Assembly (NCBI GenBank): GCA_900554775.1
Contig: USIK01000042.1
Location: forward strand, 1-6,872
Length of the DNA: 6,872 bases
Direction of reading: 5' to 3'
Source of the DNA: an uncultured Oscillospiraceae bacterium
GTDB taxonomy: Bacteria; Bacillota; Clostridia; Oscillospirales; Acutalibacteraceae
Shown: positions 5,561-6,872 of the stretch, one piece after another
Position numbering within the stretch: the first letter of the stretch is position 1
How the letters are laid out: each line of letters begins with the position of its first letter
Program-made: the position numbers and the translations under genes
The notes under the pieces: model-generated
The model's database searches: none
Seen by the model: only the letters and a program-made list of their open reading frames with translations
What the model was told of the DNA's origin: nothing

Positions 5561-6826
5561 ATGAAAAAAAAGACTGTTTTTTTGATTTTTGGAACAATTT
5601 GCTTTAGTTTGTTTTCTTCTGCGGCAATTGCTTTTAATTCAAAAAGTCTTCAAGCCGCGAAGCTTGAAAGTAGCAAATATTTTCCTGAAGTTCAAAAAAA
5701 CGAAGTTTTGGATTCATTTGATAACAAAGGAAATAAGGTGATTTCTATAACAAATGGATTTGATGAACTTTTTACTAATGAAGAAAGAATGCTTTATAAA
5801 AAAATAAAAGCATGTTGTAATGATATTTCAAACAAACGTCTTAGCACGGGGCTTTATAGCATTTCTCCGATTAATGTTAGCGGGGAATGCCTGGAAATTG
5901 AACAAGTTAGAAAAGTTTTGGATGCGCTTCAAAACGATAGCCCTGAAATATTTTGGATTTCAAAAACTTTTAGCTGCAGTTATTCTGACAACAAAATGAA
6001 CACAGTTAAGTTTTATTCTATTTTTTCTAAGCCTGAAAAAGACGATTGCGAAATTAGGCTTAAAAATAAAATTTCAGAGATTATTTCTAAAATTCCCGAA
6101 AATTCGGATGACTATGAAAAAGAAATTTTCTTACATAATTACATAATAGACAACTGCAAATATAAAAACTCTAGAAGTAACCCCAAGATTTTCACTTCTT
6201 ACGGTTGCCTTATTGATAAAATCGCGGTTTGCGAGGGGTATGCAAAAGCTATGCAAATTCTTCTTTGCAATTGCGGCATTGAGTGCAGAACTGTTGTTGG
6301 AATTGGAAATAACGGGCCTCACATGTGGAATATAGTTAAAATCGGAGGGGACTGGTATCATTTGGATGTTACTTGGGATTCATCCGATGAAGGCAGCAGG
6401 TATATGTATTTTAACCTCGACGATAAAACCATAAAGAAAAATCATTCAATTGGCAGGCAGTTTCAAGGAAGCAAAGCGTTTTACGCAGGCAAAATATATA
6501 ACTTTAATTTGCCCAAATGCACGGCAACTAAATATAATTATTACGAAAGGAATTCTTTTAAAGATTCAAACTACAATTGCGATGAGATCAAAATTGAATA
6601 TATCAAAAAATCTGCTAAACTAAAGCATGAGTATATTTATTTCAAGCTTGACGATAAACTGAGTGTTGAAATGTTTAAAAATTATGTTTTTTTACCCAAG
6701 ATTTTCAGGTTCATTTCAAGGGCAAACCAATCTTTGAAAAACGGCTGCAAAATAGAAACGAAGTCGCTTTATTATTCAACTTGTAGCAATCAAAATGTTT
6801 TGTTTATAAAAGTGAAATATATTTAA
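5561..6826 (+). CDS. Secreted transglutaminase-like (papain-fold) protein
   Basis: Predicted exported protein of 421 residues. The start is ATG 5561, with AGGGAG (5548-5553) 7 nt upstream; a TTG at 5540 in the same frame would add seven residues before the signal peptide and overlap the previous gene, so it is rejected. Residues 1-24 are a signal peptide (KKK, hydrophobic core, cleavage near AIA|F). Residues 25-180 are a helical region often seen before such domains (EERMLYKKI, then NDSPEIFWIS). The transglutaminase-like core spans about 185-275: LHNYIIDNCKY, VCEGYAKAMQILL (Cys224), GPHMWNIVKIGGDWYHLDVTWD (His254, Asp269), so the Cys-His-Asp triad is intact. The C-terminal 130 residues match nothing I recognise. 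Members of this family act as proteases, peptidases or cross-linking enzymes at the cell surface; the reaction cannot be told here. The gene lies 17 bp after the exporter-like gene and probably shares its transcript. Confidence 0.85.
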   Translation: MKKKTVFLIFGTICFSLFSSAAIAFNSKSLQAAKLESSKYFPEVQKNEVLDSFDNKGNKVISITNGFDELFTNEERMLYKKIKACCNDISNKRLSTGLYSISPINVSGECLEIEQVRKVLDALQNDSPEIFWISKTFSCSYSDNKMNTVKFYSIFSKPEKDDCEIRLKNKISEIISKIPENSDDYEKEIFLHNYIIDNCKYKNSRSNPKIFTSYGCLIDKIAVCEGYAKAMQILLCNCGIECRTVVGIGNNGPHMWNIVKIGGDWYHLDVTWDSSDEGSRYMYFNLDDKTIKKNHSIGRQFQGSKAFYAGKIYNFNLPKCTATKYNYYERNSFKDSNYNCDEIKIEYIKKSAKLKHEYIYFKLDDKLSVEMFKNYVFLPKIFRFISRANQSLKNGCKIETKSLYYSTCSNQNVLFIKVKYI

Positions 6827-6845
6827 AATTTGAAGGATGATAAAA

Positions 6846-6872
6846 ATGATAGATAAAAGAAAAAAAAAAAAA
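6846..6872 (+). CDS. Start of a further gene, cut by the window end
   Basis: ATG 6846 is preceded by AAGGA (6833-6837) at 8 nt spacing and lies 19 bp after the transglutaminase stop, so it is probably the next gene of the same transcript. Only MIDKRKKKK is visible. A short basic start is compatible with a signal peptide or membrane protein, but nothing can be said about function. Confidence 0.5.
6860..6872 (+). repeat. Terminal A13 homopolymer
   Basis: The window ends in 13 consecutive A residues within the first codons of the last gene. It may be the edge of an assembled contig, since homopolymers often break assemblies, or a true slippage-prone tract. The number of A residues, and so the reading frame beyond it, should not be trusted. 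Confidence 0.6.

Noticed and set aside
1..6872. CRISPR arrays, tRNA or rRNA genes, insertion sequences, attachment sites
   Set aside because: No regularly spaced repeats, cloverleaf sequence, transposase or integrase, or terminal inverted repeats were seen on reading both strands. The lysozyme is phage-like in family only; no other phage gene is present.

Overview
The window looks like chromosomal DNA of an AT-rich, spore-forming anaerobe of the Clostridia. The clearest sign is an adjacent dpaA-dpaB pair encoding the two subunits of dipicolinate synthase, the enzyme that makes the spore-core solute dipicolinic acid (DPA). Classical Clostridium species generally lack this pair, so another clostridial lineage such as the Oscillospirales/Ruminococcaceae is plausible; that placement is inference. 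A T-rich σA-type promoter style, strong AAGGAG-like ribosome binding sites and Cys-rich proteins fit this picture.

Layout. (1) Bases 1-430 hold the 3' part of queH, epoxyqueuosine reductase, cut by the window edge. (2) Bases 431-714 hold a self-contained transcription unit: promoter, ribosome binding site, a 57-residue peptide gene too short for routine gene calling, and a strong hairpin terminator. The peptide has a 15-residue double-glycine leader and a hydrophobic, Cys-containing, Lys-tailed core, so it looks like a bacteriocin or peptide-signal precursor. (3) On the minus strand, 3381 down to 715, an aspartate aminotransferase of the Ic type is followed 27 bp later by a secreted GH24 lysozyme. 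The lysozyme carries an N-terminal Big2 domain and an SH3b domain apparently inserted inside the catalytic fold. It converges on the peptide gene and shares its terminator region. (4) A 91-bp divergent region holds a sequence matching the σK mother-cell promoter consensus in front of dpaA. (5) dpaA and dpaB overlap by 4 bp. (6) After 59 bp containing an extended -10 promoter comes a second plus-strand group: a short aromatic-acid-exporter-like membrane protein, a secreted transglutaminase-like protein, and the first codons of another gene that runs into a terminal A tract.

How the parts may work together. dpaA/dpaB complete DPA synthesis from the lysine pathway intermediate in the mother cell. 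The small aromatic-acid exporter-like protein immediately downstream is a speculative candidate for moving an aromatic acid such as DPA. The aminotransferase interconverts aspartate and oxaloacetate and so could supply the same aspartate-derived pathway, but its pairing with a lysozyme is unexplained. The most novel-looking items are the orphan double-glycine peptide unit and the nested SH3b-in-lysozyme architecture.
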